A stretch of 64,000 nucleotides of DNA from Bacteroidetes bacterium UBA2475 (GTDB lineage: Bacteria; Bacteroidota; Bacteroidia; B-17B0; Aurantibacillaceae): positions 62,001-126,000 of the forward strand of contig DDPF01000018.1 of assembly GCA_002342065.1 (NCBI GenBank), read 5' to 3'. The notes beneath the pieces were generated by a model, which ran no database searches, was not told the origin of the DNA, and worked only from the letters and a program-made list of their open reading frames with translations. Shown here one piece after another: positions 34,039 to 42,437 of the stretch (positions are counted from its first letter, which is position 1; the number at the start of each line of letters is the position of its first letter). Position numbers and translations under genes: made by a program.

Positions 34039-34766
34039 TAGCAATTGATTACCTTACTTTTATGAAGCTTTTTATTAACGATGTCTTCGTAAATAATATC
34101 GGTGTGGGTTATACTTTTGTTGATACAACAAATACTTATGGTTTTTTTTGAAGTTCTATTCATTACTAAATCATTATCTGTTGATCCATTACCACCGAAA
34201 TGGTGAAAAAATAAAATATTATCGGTTGTATAACTGCTATGTTTACTTAGCCAAACCTCAAACCAATTTTTCCGTTCGCTAATAATTTCAGGGCTATACA
34301 ATGTAACAGATGACCAAATTTGAGGTAAAGAAGAGTCGTGCGTTATTAATTCAACTTTCAATCCATCCCATTTTAACTCATAAAGCTTAACACTTTCAGT
34401 ATCTGAGCAAGAATATGCAAGTATCAACGTAAAGGGTTCTATGCCGACAAAATCGTATAGTTTTGCAAAATCTTCCGGCTCATTGTAGAAATAAAAATCA
34501 AGCAACACTAAACCTCTGCTTTTTTTATAATTTGACTTAGGAGTATGCGGTTTGTTAGCACCGTTTAATAAGCAAAGTGTATATCCTTTTACATCATAAG
34601 CAATCCAAGTGCCATTCGCTTTCTGATCCTTTGGAAAAAAAACGGTTCTGTCATTTACTTTGTACTCTTGAACAGGCAAAGCAGATATTCTATTCACATC
34701 TTCATCTCTGTTAGATGTGAGAATAAACTCTCTTTGGTTAAATGGTAAAAATGTAACTGTGCACAT
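34038..34766 (-). CDS. NRDE (TANGO2-like) family protein
   Basis: A 242-residue protein with the defining N-terminus MCTVTFLP and TSNRDEDVNRISALP, in which the Asn-Arg-Asp-Glu motif that names the family is intact. A Cys2 at the N-terminus is exposed after Met removal and may be nucleophilic, as in Ntn hydrolases. Human TANGO2 is implicated in mitochondrial metabolism and possibly haem handling; bacterial roles are unresolved. It sits five bases after DinB and overlaps the ATP-grasp start, in an operon with YceI, DinB and upstream envelope genes. Confidence 0.9.
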   Translation of the reverse strand: MCTVTFLPFNQREFILTSNRDEDVNRISALPVQEYKVNDRTVFFPKDQKANGTWIAYDVKGYTLCLLNGANKPHTPKSNYKKSRGLVLLDFYFYNEPEDFAKLYDFVGIEPFTLILAYSCSDTESVKLYELKWDGLKVELITHDSSLPQIWSSVTLYSPEIISERKNWFEVWLSKHSSYTTDNILFFHHFGGNGSTDNDLVMNRTSKKTISICCINKSITHTDIIYEDIVNKKLHKSKVINC

Positions 34767-34771
34767 AGAAT

Positions 34772-35272
34772 TTAACCAACTTTTTGTGTTTTCAAATATT
34801 GAATGGTAGAGTCGGCATACCCAAAATTTGTAGATAAATTAATGTAATCAAAATGAATTGGGATTGCAATACTAATAATTGCTAAGTGATGCACTGTGTG
34901 TTCAATGTTATAAGTAATTTCTCTATAAACGGACGATTCCATACTAATGTTTTGATCTTGGTATTTTGACACAAGTAAAATTCTTGAGTTCGTTTCAATT
35001 TTTTCAAGAGCATCAATGATTTCAGCAATAAAATCTTCCGAGTATTTTACATTTTCCTCTAAAAGTAGGTTCCTTTTCCTTGTATCGTAATTTACAATAC
35101 CGTCAAACTCATTAAAAAGGAGGCATTCATAAAATTCCACAACATGCCTAACATGCTTTCCAATAGAAGCGCCTTTTAGCGTTTTAAGTGAAGTGGTGTA
35201 GTCCTCATCTTTTATTTGACATAAAATTGAGCGTACACTTAAAAGTTGTTTTATGGCTTCTTGTTTTAGCAT
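34772..35272 (-). CDS. DinB-like family protein
   Basis: A 166-residue four-helix DinB/YfiT-type protein. The metal-binding histidines can be proposed in GKHVRHVVEFYECLL (about 39) and NIEHTVHHLAII (about 123). These proteins include thiol transferases that use bacillithiol or mycothiol. The ATG at 35272 lies one base after the YceI stop (TAAGATG), so they are coupled; a TTG nine codons upstream would overlap YceI and is less likely. It is the second gene of the YceI-DinB-NRDE-ATP-grasp group. No substrate can be read. Confidence 0.82.
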   Translation of the reverse strand: MLKQEAIKQLLSVRSILCQIKDEDYTTSLKTLKGASIGKHVRHVVEFYECLLFNEFDGIVNYDTRKRNLLLEENVKYSEDFIAEIIDALEKIETNSRILLVSKYQDQNISMESSVYREITYNIEHTVHHLAIISIAIPIHFDYINLSTNFGYADSTIQYLKTQKVG

Positions 35273-35273
35273 C

Positions 35274-35825
35274 TTACTTTTTTGTTGTATTAACTTCAAT
35301 AGTTATAGTTACGCTATTTGATAGAATCATGCTCGATTCCCCAACGCCAAAATCTAAACGATTAATTGTAAAAGTTCCTTTCAATGTTGCTTTCCCATCC
35401 TTTTCTGTAAATGTAAATGGCACAAGCACGTCTTTAGTTTTACCTTTCATTGTTAGTTTAAAATAGCCCCTAAAGCTTCCGTCCGTCTCCTTTCCAAACA
35501 AAGTAGCTTTCATATTTATAGTTGGAAAGCCAGCCACATCAAAATAGTCAGTTTTTTTTAAATGGCCATCTCTAGTTCCGTTTCCGGTGCTAATTGATTT
35601 AGAATCTATAGTAGCATCAATTGAGTTTGCATAATTTTTTGTTGGATCAAAAACTATTTTTGCACCCAATCCAGAAAAACTACCATCAACATTGAAACCT
35701 GCGTTCTTAATTTTGAATTTAACAGTAGATGAACTTACAACCCATTCTTGATTTTGTGTAGTAACAGTTTGTGAAACAAATCCAAAACTGATTAGGCTTA
35801 AAGCTAAAAGGAATATATTTTTCAT
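35274..35825 (-). CDS. YceI family periplasmic protein (copy 1)
   Basis: A 183-residue protein with signal peptide (MKNIFLLALSLISFGFVSQ). The lipocalin-like YceI barrel is shown by VVSSSTVKFKIKNAGFNVDGSFSG, SISTGNGTRDGHLKKTDYFDV, FPTINMKATLF, TFTINRLDFGVG. Family members bind isoprenoid or fatty-acid ligands such as octaprenyl chains in the periplasm. It starts eight bases after the upstream barrel-type gene and is coupled to DinB. It is a paralogue of the copy at 41797-42345, with the same motifs. Confidence 0.93.
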   Translation of the reverse strand: MKNIFLLALSLISFGFVSQTVTTQNQEWVVSSSTVKFKIKNAGFNVDGSFSGLGAKIVFDPTKNYANSIDATIDSKSISTGNGTRDGHLKKTDYFDVAGFPTINMKATLFGKETDGSFRGYFKLTMKGKTKDVLVPFTFTEKDGKATLKGTFTINRLDFGVGESSMILSNSVTITIEVNTTKK

Positions 35826-35832
35826 TGAAATA

Positions 35833-36573
35833 TTATCTGAAAGGTGAAAATGTTATACCAACTAAACCCATTAATGATTTATTTCTCCAACGATCATTAT
35901 CTAGCCGCAGTTTTTTATCTGTGGTGTACTCAGTAAATAGAAAAGTGGCACCTGCTCTAATTGCCCACTTTTGATTAAACCAATACCTAAAATATAATTC
36001 AGAGTTAAGCATTCCAATGTCGTTATCGCTTACTAATAATAAATTATAAGAAGTGGGTCTTGCGGATTGTTGTGTTCCATTATCAGCTGACTGATAAGCG
36101 ATGTATTTTCCGGTAGTATTACCACCAAAGGAAAAACCTACTGCGTCTATATTAAAACCAATATCAAATTTTTCTTTTATGGTGTATTGAAGGTTAATGC
36201 TAATGTTTAAAGAATTGTTTTGTGACTTTGAAACATAGAAGGTATCAACGTTCTCGTAGAAAATTTCCGAAAATAAAACTTGTGGGCCAGTTTGCTTTGA
36301 TGTTAAAATGGCTGGTGCTGTTGTATAGTATAGGTCTTTACCACCCTGCGCAGTAAAACGTACACCATAACCAATTTTAAAACGTTTCTTTTTTGTTATA
36401 GAATGAAACTTAACCCATGATAGGGCCCCGGAATATTGATTACCGCTTGTTGCTAGAACTAAATCAAAGTTATTATTGTATTTATATCTTTTTTTTTCTT
36501 CAGGCGTATCCTGTGCATTTACGTTTCCCATTAGAAAAAGTAAAAATATGAGAATTTGTAGCGAATATTTCAT
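35833..36573 (-). CDS. Outer-membrane barrel-like protein of unknown function
   Basis: A 246-residue protein with signal peptide MKYSLQILIFLLFLMGNVNA. The remainder alternates polar and hydrophobic residues in strands with aromatic girdles (FKIGYGVRFTAQ, SELYFRYWFNQKWAIRAGATFLF, SLMGLVGITFSPFR) and ends in Phe-Arg, as in small outer-membrane barrels. I recognise no named family. The gene is the leader of, or inside, the YceI operon (7-base gap to YceI). It lies 84 bases downstream of the metalloprotease-like gene. Confidence 0.75.
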   Translation of the reverse strand: MKYSLQILIFLLFLMGNVNAQDTPEEKKRYKYNNNFDLVLATSGNQYSGALSWVKFHSITKKKRFKIGYGVRFTAQGGKDLYYTTAPAILTSKQTGPQVLFSEIFYENVDTFYVSKSQNNSLNISINLQYTIKEKFDIGFNIDAVGFSFGGNTTGKYIAYQSADNGTQQSARPTSYNLLLVSDNDIGMLNSELYFRYWFNQKWAIRAGATFLFTEYTTDKKLRLDNDRWRNKSLMGLVGITFSPFR

Positions 36574-36657
36574 GGATGATTTTAAAGTTAGAATTTAATA
36601 GCAAATTTCGCTAATTGATACTTAGTAAATTGTCACGCAACTGACGTTTTGATTGTT

Positions 36658-37350
36658 TTACTCTAAAATGTAGGTCGGAAGAGTATTCATGTAGTTAATA
36701 ATTGTTACTGGGTTCATGTATCGTTCTCGTTTACCGTTTGGGTTATCGGAACCACCCCACTGCTTTAAAGTAAGCTTTTCTCTTACCTCCTTACTCCAAC
36801 TTAATAACTGAAAGCCCAAACCACGCTCTACACACCTTTTATCAGTATCAAATTCAAACTTGTCTATTCCTCTTTTACTAAAGTGCTTTAAAGCTAAGCC
36901 AATAAAGTAAATGCCGCTTTTTGAATTATAAAAATCTATATGAGCTAATTCGTGACCAATAACACCGACTTGAGAGTTAAAACTTAAATTTTTCAGCAGA
37001 ATTGGAGCTAGCTTTTTATTTGAAGAATTGCTAATAGTTATAATATACTTTCGTTTTGAAGCTTTCCTGAAAATTGCCCAAAATGTCGGTCTTGCTGCAA
37101 GTGGAGATTTGCTTTTTCTTACTCTAAATTTTACATTGATTTTACTTAGCCCAGGATAAAATTGTAAAGCAATATGTATTACATCGTTAAATTCAACAGG
37201 AATGCTTTTATTAGTGTAAAAAGTATCTTGTTTACTATAAAGACCCACCGAGTCTTTATAAAATATTTTGGTTACTTTTTGAGCAAGGCCAATGTTGCAC
37301 AAAAACATTAAAATGAGTGATAATCTAAAATGCTTCTGCAAAAACGACAT
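36658..37350 (-). CDS. Exported HExxH metallopeptidase-like protein
   Basis: A 230-residue protein with signal peptide MSFLQKHFRLSLILMFLCNIGLA. The zinc-protease motif GHELAHIDFY lies at about 132-141 (HELAH 133-137). A third ligand could come from the region FEFDTDKRCVERG (about 165-178), which contains an acidic residue. The domain is not assignable to a named family by eye. I choose the ATG at 37350; an ATG at 37380 would also work and would put the N-terminus further inside the preceding gene. The coding region overlaps the 3' end of the BamA-like gene by 26 bases, indicating co-transcription. Confidence 0.72.
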   Translation of the reverse strand: MSFLQKHFRLSLILMFLCNIGLAQKVTKIFYKDSVGLYSKQDTFYTNKSIPVEFNDVIHIALQFYPGLSKINVKFRVRKSKSPLAARPTFWAIFRKASKRKYIITISNSSNKKLAPILLKNLSFNSQVGVIGHELAHIDFYNSKSGIYFIGLALKHFSKRGIDKFEFDTDKRCVERGLGFQLLSWSKEVREKLTLKQWGGSDNPNGKRERYMNPVTIINYMNTLPTYILE

Positions 37351-38431
37351 ACAAACCTTGCGAGTCTTTAGTGAAACCATAGTCTATTCTAATATTTGTA
37401 TTTTCCTTTTTATTTACTCTTATTCGTAAGCCAACACCATAGTTATAGTGAATTTCATTTGTTTTAAATTGATCTATCGATTTTGCAACTGATCCAATAC
37501 CACCGAACAATGCAACGCCAAGCATTTTATAAACCGGCATTCTAAATTCTTGCTGTAAAATGAACATATTGTTATCTCTAAACCTTCCTCTATAATATCC
37601 TCTCAAAAATCTTGCTCCACCAATTTCTGGTAGCATTCGGTACGGCACTTCTCCTTTACTATATGAAAAGTAAGCATTTCCATTCCAAATTAATTTTTTA
37701 AAAAATGTGTGATATTTTCGAGCATCCACGGTTAAAGCAGTAAACATATTTTCATTATTTATAATATTCTTGTAATCCACGTAAGAGGCCTCTACATAGC
37801 TTCCCTTTGAAGGGTTTAATGGATTATCCCTATTGTCCATTATAAAAACAGGGCCAATTCCACTTGCCGTGTAACCCATATTCCCATATACGTCCATGCA
37901 CGAATTGTTAGACATCAACTTTACATCCTGATTATACAAGTTTTGGTAATGGAATAGTATACCACCGTAAATATTGTTCTTTATCCTTAATAGATTTTTT
38001 GTTTGTACTCTAATCAAATCGAAAGACACCATTAATCTATCAGGTTCTTTTGTATCATTTCCTATCCCGTAAAAAAATTCAGGAAAGCGACTAAAATCGG
38101 CTGCGCCAGTCAAATAAAACAGATTACCTTTCAACCAAATTTGGTAGTCATTTTCAAATGCAAATTGTTTATTAATAGTATAAGAAATGTATGACTGTGT
38201 ATTAGACTTTCTTAAAAGTGAATCTCGCTTATTAGTTTTAAAATGGGTGAAAACTAAGGCTCCAAAACCTAAACGTGTTTCAGGAGTATAAAAAGCAGAG
38301 GGTAAGGCTCCAATTTTTATTTTTTTTAATGAATCAGCCGGAGTGGAAAACGCTTTGTTATAAACAAAAAAAACTATGAAGAATTTTATTACTTTAAAAA
38401 ACAACAAAAGTTTATCCACCTGGCCATTCAT
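37325..38431 (-). CDS. BamA/TamA-type outer-membrane barrel protein
   Basis: A 368-residue protein with a basic and hydrophobic N-terminus (LLLFFKVIKFFIVFFVYNKAFS). It has the barrel and lid-loop motif of the Omp85 superfamily, GGARFLRGYYRGRFRDNN, preceded by GPVFIMDNRDNPLNPSKGSY, which is the typical strand and turn of the barrel. It ends in an aromatic strand (YVVFAEAF). No POTRA domain is present. This small type of Omp85 barrel is common in Bacteroidota; its role in insertion or surface export is unknown. It follows the redoxin gene by 7 bases and overlaps the metallopeptidase gene. Confidence 0.9.
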   Translation of the reverse strand: MNGQVDKLLLFFKVIKFFIVFFVYNKAFSTPADSLKKIKIGALPSAFYTPETRLGFGALVFTHFKTNKRDSLLRKSNTQSYISYTINKQFAFENDYQIWLKGNLFYLTGAADFSRFPEFFYGIGNDTKEPDRLMVSFDLIRVQTKNLLRIKNNIYGGILFHYQNLYNQDVKLMSNNSCMDVYGNMGYTASGIGPVFIMDNRDNPLNPSKGSYVEASYVDYKNIINNENMFTALTVDARKYHTFFKKLIWNGNAYFSYSKGEVPYRMLPEIGGARFLRGYYRGRFRDNNMFILQQEFRMPVYKMLGVALFGGIGSVAKSIDQFKTNEIHYNYGVGLRIRVNKKENTNIRIDYGFTKDSQGLYVVFAEAF

Positions 38432-38438
38432 TTAAGAT

Positions 38439-39023
38439 CTATAAATTTTTAAGAATTTCCGGCACGCTCGCTCTGTTTTTATAATTAACGTCAAAATACC
38501 TGTAGGTAATTTTTCCTTCTTTGTTAATAATATAAACAGCTGGCACAGGTAGGTTATTTCCACTTGATCCGTTTCTTTCCATTAAATTAATTCCCCAGCC
38601 TTTATACTTTTCTGTTGTCTTTTCATCTAATTCAAATGCTACTTTATAGGCGTTCATTATTTGCGAGTTCTCATCAGTAACAACGTTGTAGGTTACTTTT
38701 GTTTTTTCAATTGTTTTAGCAATGTTCTCAAGTTTTTCGGGAGAAACAGCAATAATACTCGCTCCTTTTGATTTAATAAAAACCAAAGAATCCTCAAGGG
38801 CTTTTAATTGTCTATTGCAATAAGGACACCATTCGCCCCTATAAAACAGTAAGACTACCGAACCAGATTTTAAGAGTTCTTTTAGATTTACATCCTTATT
38901 ACTCTGATTTTTTGCAGTAAAATCAGGAGCTATATCACCAACATTTAAACCAATAGGCTTATCATTAGTAATAAATGAAGATGCAATGAAAGAAAATACT
39001 AATAATAAGGCTAATTTTTTCAT
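38439..39023 (-). CDS. Exported thioredoxin-like peroxiredoxin/redoxin (AhpC/TSA family)
   Basis: A 194-residue protein with signal peptide MKKLALLLVFSFIASSFITN. The redoxin fold shows GDIAPDFTAKNQSNKDVNL, FYRGEWCPYCNRQLKAL with a CPYC pair at about 85-88, and IIAVSPEKLENIAKT. The active site is of the redoxin or disulfide type in the periplasm, where it may reduce peroxides or repair proteins. It is the first gene of a minus-strand run leading into the BamA-like gene. A -7 box lies 17 bases upstream. A separate divergent T9SS gene starts 148 bases away. Confidence 0.88.
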   Translation of the reverse strand: MKKLALLLVFSFIASSFITNDKPIGLNVGDIAPDFTAKNQSNKDVNLKELLKSGSVVLLFYRGEWCPYCNRQLKALEDSLVFIKSKGASIIAVSPEKLENIAKTIEKTKVTYNVVTDENSQIMNAYKVAFELDEKTTEKYKGWGINLMERNGSSGNNLPVPAVYIINKEGKITYRYFDVNYKNRASVPEILKNL

Positions 39024-39040
39024 AATTTATTGATTTAAGA

Positions 39041-39048
39041 CAAATTTA
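39041..39048 (-). promoter_or_regulatory. Candidate -7 box TAAATTTG for the redoxin operon
   Basis: On the minus strand TAAATTTG matches TAnnTTTG and lies 17 bases before the redoxin ATG. No convincing -33 element was found. Confidence 0.45.
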
Positions 39049-39106
39049 AGTTTGAAATAATTGCTAATTAGTCGTTTATCCGACAATAGTGTGTTATTAA
39101 GCTATC

Positions 39107-39114
39107 TAAATTTG
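39107..39114 (+). promoter_or_regulatory. Candidate -7 box TAAATTTG for the Omp28-like gene
   Basis: TAAATTTG on the plus strand, about 57 bases before the ATG at 39172. It gives an unusually long leader, and no -33 match was found, so support is modest. Confidence 0.4.
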
Positions 39115-39171
39115 TATTATTGCAAAAAACACAAAAGGTATTACTTGTAATTTAATTAAATCCATCATATC

Positions 39172-40176
39172 ATGAAAAAATCTATTTTACTTATCGCATT
39201 TATTTACATAGCTCAACTTGGCTATTCTCAAGTTCCTAAAAAGGTAGTTGTAGAGCATTTTACAAATACCAAATGCAGTGTTTGCGCTACTCGCAACCCG
39301 GGGTTTTATACTAATTATAATGCGCAAAGCGGAGTTATCCATTTAGCGGTACATCCAAGTTCTCCTTATAGTACTTGTGTTTTAAGTCAACACAATGTTT
39401 TAGAAAACGATGCCCGCACGAATTATTATGCTATTTATGGCAGTACGCCAAGGCTGGTAATCCAGGGTGTTGTTATCTCTAGTGGGGCAAATTACAATTC
39501 TGCTTCTATTTTTACCCCTTACTTAGGGCAGCAATCTCCAGCAAGCATTAAAATTGCGCAATCAAAATATGGTAATGATTCTATCAGATCTCGCATTGTA
39601 ATTAAAACAGAGGCCTTACATACTTTAGGAAACTTAAAATTATTTGTGGCTTTAGCTGAAGATACGCTAAATTATACTGGTTCAAATGGAGAGCCTGTTC
39701 ATTATGATGTGTTTAGGAAATCATTAACAGGAGCTACAGGAATAAATATTACACTACCTGCTACAGTTGGAGATTCTGTTGTATACAGTAATTCATCCAT
39801 GGTAAACGGAGCTTGGAATTTTTCTAAAATTTTTACACTGGCAATACTACAAGAAGCAACTTCAAAAGCAGTAGTTCAAGCACAATCAATACCGGCAAGT
39901 TCAAATAGCATAATAACTGGTATTTCTAATTTGTATTTATCAAACTCAACTATTACGGCAGCCTTAACAGAAAATGGAATTTTGGTTAAGCAGGATAAGT
40001 TCTCGGAAAACAATTCTATCACATTATATGATATAACAGGAAGAGCTTTATTTAATAGAGTTTTGATGACTAATATTGAAACTATTCCTGTCTCAGAAAT
40101 TTCAGCGGGAATTTATTTATATTCTATAAAGTCTAAAGATTCTATTATCAAAACAGGTAAATTATTTATTCAATAA
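39172..40176 (+). CDS. Omp28-related exported protein with T9SS sorting domain
   Basis: A 334-residue protein with signal peptide ending LGYSQ. The Omp28 family segment starts VVVEHFTNTKCSVCATRNPGF, where CSVC (residues about 35-38) resembles a thioredoxin active site. It continues with VIHLAVHPSSPYSTC and the typical NYYAIYGSTPRLVIQG. The C-terminal sorting domain (about 262-334: SITLYDITGRALFNRVL ... SAGIYLYSIKS) is a type A tail. Homologues are surface or secreted redox-like proteins. It is divergent from the redoxin gene and probably transcribed alone. Confidence 0.88.
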   Translation: MKKSILLIAFIYIAQLGYSQVPKKVVVEHFTNTKCSVCATRNPGFYTNYNAQSGVIHLAVHPSSPYSTCVLSQHNVLENDARTNYYAIYGSTPRLVIQGVVISSGANYNSASIFTPYLGQQSPASIKIAQSKYGNDSIRSRIVIKTEALHTLGNLKLFVALAEDTLNYTGSNGEPVHYDVFRKSLTGATGINITLPATVGDSVVYSNSSMVNGAWNFSKIFTLAILQEATSKAVVQAQSIPASSNSIITGISNLYLSNSTITAALTENGILVKQDKFSENNSITLYDITGRALFNRVLMTNIETIPVSEISAGIYLYSIKSKDSIIKTGKLFIQ

Positions 40177-40299
40177 AATTAAGTTAGAAACATTTTTGTT
40201 TTAATTTGGCTCAATTTAAGACGTAATTCAAATTATTTGGTTTAGAAAAACTTATAGAAATAATTCTCCTTCTGTAGTGTTTTTTTTACTTGCATTATA

Positions 40300-40962
40300 T
40301 TATTTGTAAAGTACAATTACTTTGTCATTTCCTTTACGTTTTATATCCGGTACCGTTACATTTTCGGCAGGGTAACCAATTGGAATCAATAAAAATGGTT
40401 TTTCGTTTACAGGTCTATTTAATAGTTTGCATAAAAAATTCATTGGACTTGGTGTATGCGTTAAAGCAACCAAACCACATTGATGAATAGCCTGCAATAA
40501 AAAGCCACAAGCCAATCCTACCGATTCAGTAACATAGTAATTTGTTTTTTTAATTTCATTTTCTAAATCATACGATTTTTTGAATACAATAATTAACGTA
40601 GGAGCGTCTTCTAAAAATGGCTTGTGCCAATCAGTACCCAAGTAACTTAAATCGTCGAGCCACTCTTGAGGCATACGACCATTGTAACTATCGTACTCTT
40701 CTTTCTCGGCTGCTACTCTAATCTGTGATTTTAATTCAGCATTAGTAACTACACAAAAAGTCCAAGGTTGTTTATTTGCTCCTGATGGTGCAGTAGAGGC
40801 AGACATGATAATATTATCAATAACTTCAATTGAAATTGGCTCCGTTGAGAACTCTCTAACCGTTCTTCTGTTGTTCATAAAATGATAGTGTTTTATGCTT
40901 TCATTTTGCAATTCTTCTCCTCGGAGAAGTTTTTTGGAGTATGGGATGAATTTTGGTTCCAT
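40300..40962 (-). CDS. Nitroreductase family protein (iodotyrosine deiodinase-like)
   Basis: A 220-residue FMN enzyme. Signature segments: FMNNRRTVREFSTEPI at the start of the domain, SASTAPSGANKQPWTFCVV (flavin-binding), APTLIIVF, VGLACGFLLQAIHQCGLVALTHTPSP and LLIPIGYPAENVTVP. The arrangement fits the iodotyrosine deiodinase-type branch of nitroreductases; the bacterial substrate is not known. It is the last gene of the YceI-DM13-DoxX group, 24 bases after DoxX. Its 3' end faces the convergent Omp28-like gene with no clear terminator. Confidence 0.9.
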   Translation of the reverse strand: MEPKFIPYSKKLLRGEELQNESIKHYHFMNNRRTVREFSTEPISIEVIDNIIMSASTAPSGANKQPWTFCVVTNAELKSQIRVAAEKEEYDSYNGRMPQEWLDDLSYLGTDWHKPFLEDAPTLIIVFKKSYDLENEIKKTNYYVTESVGLACGFLLQAIHQCGLVALTHTPSPMNFLCKLLNRPVNEKPFLLIPIGYPAENVTVPDIKRKGNDKVIVLYK

Positions 40963-40986
40963 ATTTAGAATTTTTGCCGTGTATTT

Positions 40987-41388
40987 TTATCGTGAAGAAA
41001 AGGCACATTTTAAAAATGTGGTTAATTGTTTTCTTTCTAAATATAAACATATAAAAGAGCTTGTCAACACAATAAGGCACAATGCAAACAAATAGCCCCC
41101 ATCATTCATAACCTCTATACCGAGTATGGTTAAATGTCCTATAGCTGCGCCAATCATCAAACCAACACTTATTAGCGCTCCTAAAAACCTACATTTAGGA
41201 ATTATCAATAATATTGAAGAGATTAATTCGACTAGACCAATACCAATTCTTCCAAAAGGTTCTAAACCTAATTGAGTAAAAATATAAACACTCTCATTGG
41301 CAGCAGTAAATTTGAAATACAAAGTTTGCAGAATTATCAATGACGAAATTATTGCGGTTATCCATGAAATAATTTTGACTAAACTCAT
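40987..41388 (-). CDS. DoxX-like integral membrane protein
   Basis: A 133-residue protein with four hydrophobic segments (about 8-26, 47-65, 68-88, 97-115) and the DoxX signature ALISVGLMIGAAIGHL. The segment FTQLGLEPFGRIGIGLVELISSILL corresponds to DoxX helix two. DoxX proteins are small membrane partners of periplasmic redox enzymes and may use quinones. It begins two bases after the DM13 gene ends, in the same operon. Confidence 0.85.
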   Translation of the reverse strand: MSLVKIISWITAIISSLIILQTLYFKFTAANESVYIFTQLGLEPFGRIGIGLVELISSILLIIPKCRFLGALISVGLMIGAAIGHLTILGIEVMNDGGYLFALCLIVLTSSFICLYLERKQLTTFLKCAFSSR

Positions 41389-41390
41389 GA

Positions 41391-41807
41391 CTATCGCAAT
41401 AAAGCGTTACCAAATAAAACGGAAAAATCTTCACACCAAATTAACACGTATTTATAATCAGTAGTATTAATAGAATTATCAAAAGAATAATAGAAGTTCC
41501 CGCTAGTAGATTTTAACGTTCCAATTTCCACAAAATCAGAATTGCCGGTGGTTTTTGAAACATAAACTCTTAAATCAGGGCCGCTATCCGTTTTGAATCC
41601 TTCGAATACCAAATTTTTCGATCCATTTTTAGAGTACACACGAACGCATCCTGATGTTGTATGGGCATTACTTGAAAAATTGGATTGTGAAACGAGAGTA
41701 GCTCCATCCGTATCAAAGCCATCGTTTAAAGTTTTATTTTTTTCTTTCTTTTTGCAACTTAACATGAAGATTATTGCAAAAATTAAAAACAATGATTTAT
41801 TTTTCAT
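41391..41807 (-). CDS. DM13-domain lipoprotein
   Basis: A 138-residue lipoprotein: a hydrophobic signal and lipobox FMLSC with the lipidated Cys18. The rest is a DM13 domain: TSGCVRVYSKNGSKNLVFEGFKTD, GPDLRVYVSKT and the conserved cysteine motif LIWCEDFSVLFGNA. DM13 domains are predicted redox or electron-transfer modules related to DOMON. Its coding region overlaps the upstream YceI stop by 11 bases and precedes DoxX by 2 bases. A redox chain between the envelope and DoxX is plausible by context but unproven. Confidence 0.88.
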   Translation of the reverse strand: MKNKSLFLIFAIIFMLSCKKKEKNKTLNDGFDTDGATLVSQSNFSSNAHTTSGCVRVYSKNGSKNLVFEGFKTDSGPDLRVYVSKTTGNSDFVEIGTLKSTSGNFYYSFDNSINTTDYKYVLIWCEDFSVLFGNALLR

Positions 41808-42345
41808 TTCTATTAATTTTCATTTCTATTGACACTAATACATTTTTTGCCATCACTATACTTGGATTACCTAATCCGAAATCTAAACGATTTAAGTCAA
41901 ACTGGCTACTTATAGAGAGAAAATTATCATTTTCAATGATCGTAGCAGGCACTGTTATCGTTTTTGTAATTCCTTTAATGCTTAGTTTGCAGGTAATTTT
42001 GTAATTATTTCCAGATTCTTTTTCTATTTTGGATGTTTGTAGAGTAATTTCAGGGAAACTTGAAACATTAAAATACTCACTCTTTTTAAGATGACGGTCT
42101 CGCATATCAATGCCAGTTTTGATTGAACTCACGGCAAGAATGCCTTCAAAAAAAGAAGTGTTTAAATTGTCTTCATCAAATGAATATTTTAATTTCAGAC
42201 CTTTAAAACTACCTGTTACTGTTGAGCCTGCGTTTTTTATCTTAAAATTAATAGTATAATTATCTATCGGTACATCATTCTGAAGTTTGGCGCCGAGCGA
42301 AAAACAGATTATTAGATTGAGGATAATTAAATTTATGTAAGCCAT
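41797..42345 (-). CDS. YceI family periplasmic protein (copy 2)
   Basis: A 182-residue protein with an N-terminal signal segment (MAYINLIILNLIICFSLGAK). The YceI domain carries YTINFKIKNAGSTVTGSFKG, KTGIDMRDRHLKKSEYFNVSSFP and FDLNRLDFGLGNPSI, closely parallel to copy 1. It is the first gene of the minus-strand YceI-DM13-DoxX-nitroreductase operon. The SpoIIE-type phosphatase gene is divergent, with its ATG 93 bases away. Confidence 0.92.
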   Translation of the reverse strand: MAYINLIILNLIICFSLGAKLQNDVPIDNYTINFKIKNAGSTVTGSFKGLKLKYSFDEDNLNTSFFEGILAVSSIKTGIDMRDRHLKKSEYFNVSSFPEITLQTSKIEKESGNNYKITCKLSIKGITKTITVPATIIENDNFLSISSQFDLNRLDFGLGNPSIVMAKNVLVSIEMKINRNEK

Positions 42346-42437
42346 AATATTTAATCAAATAAAAGGATTTTTAGTTAAAGGAATTGTCATTTATAAGACA
42401 AAATACTTTGGTTTATATAAATATATTTAGCTTCATA

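Noticed and set aside
36658..37350. Assignment of the HExxH protein to a named peptidase family
   Set aside because: Only the HELAH motif is certain; the surrounding sequence does not match a family I know well enough.
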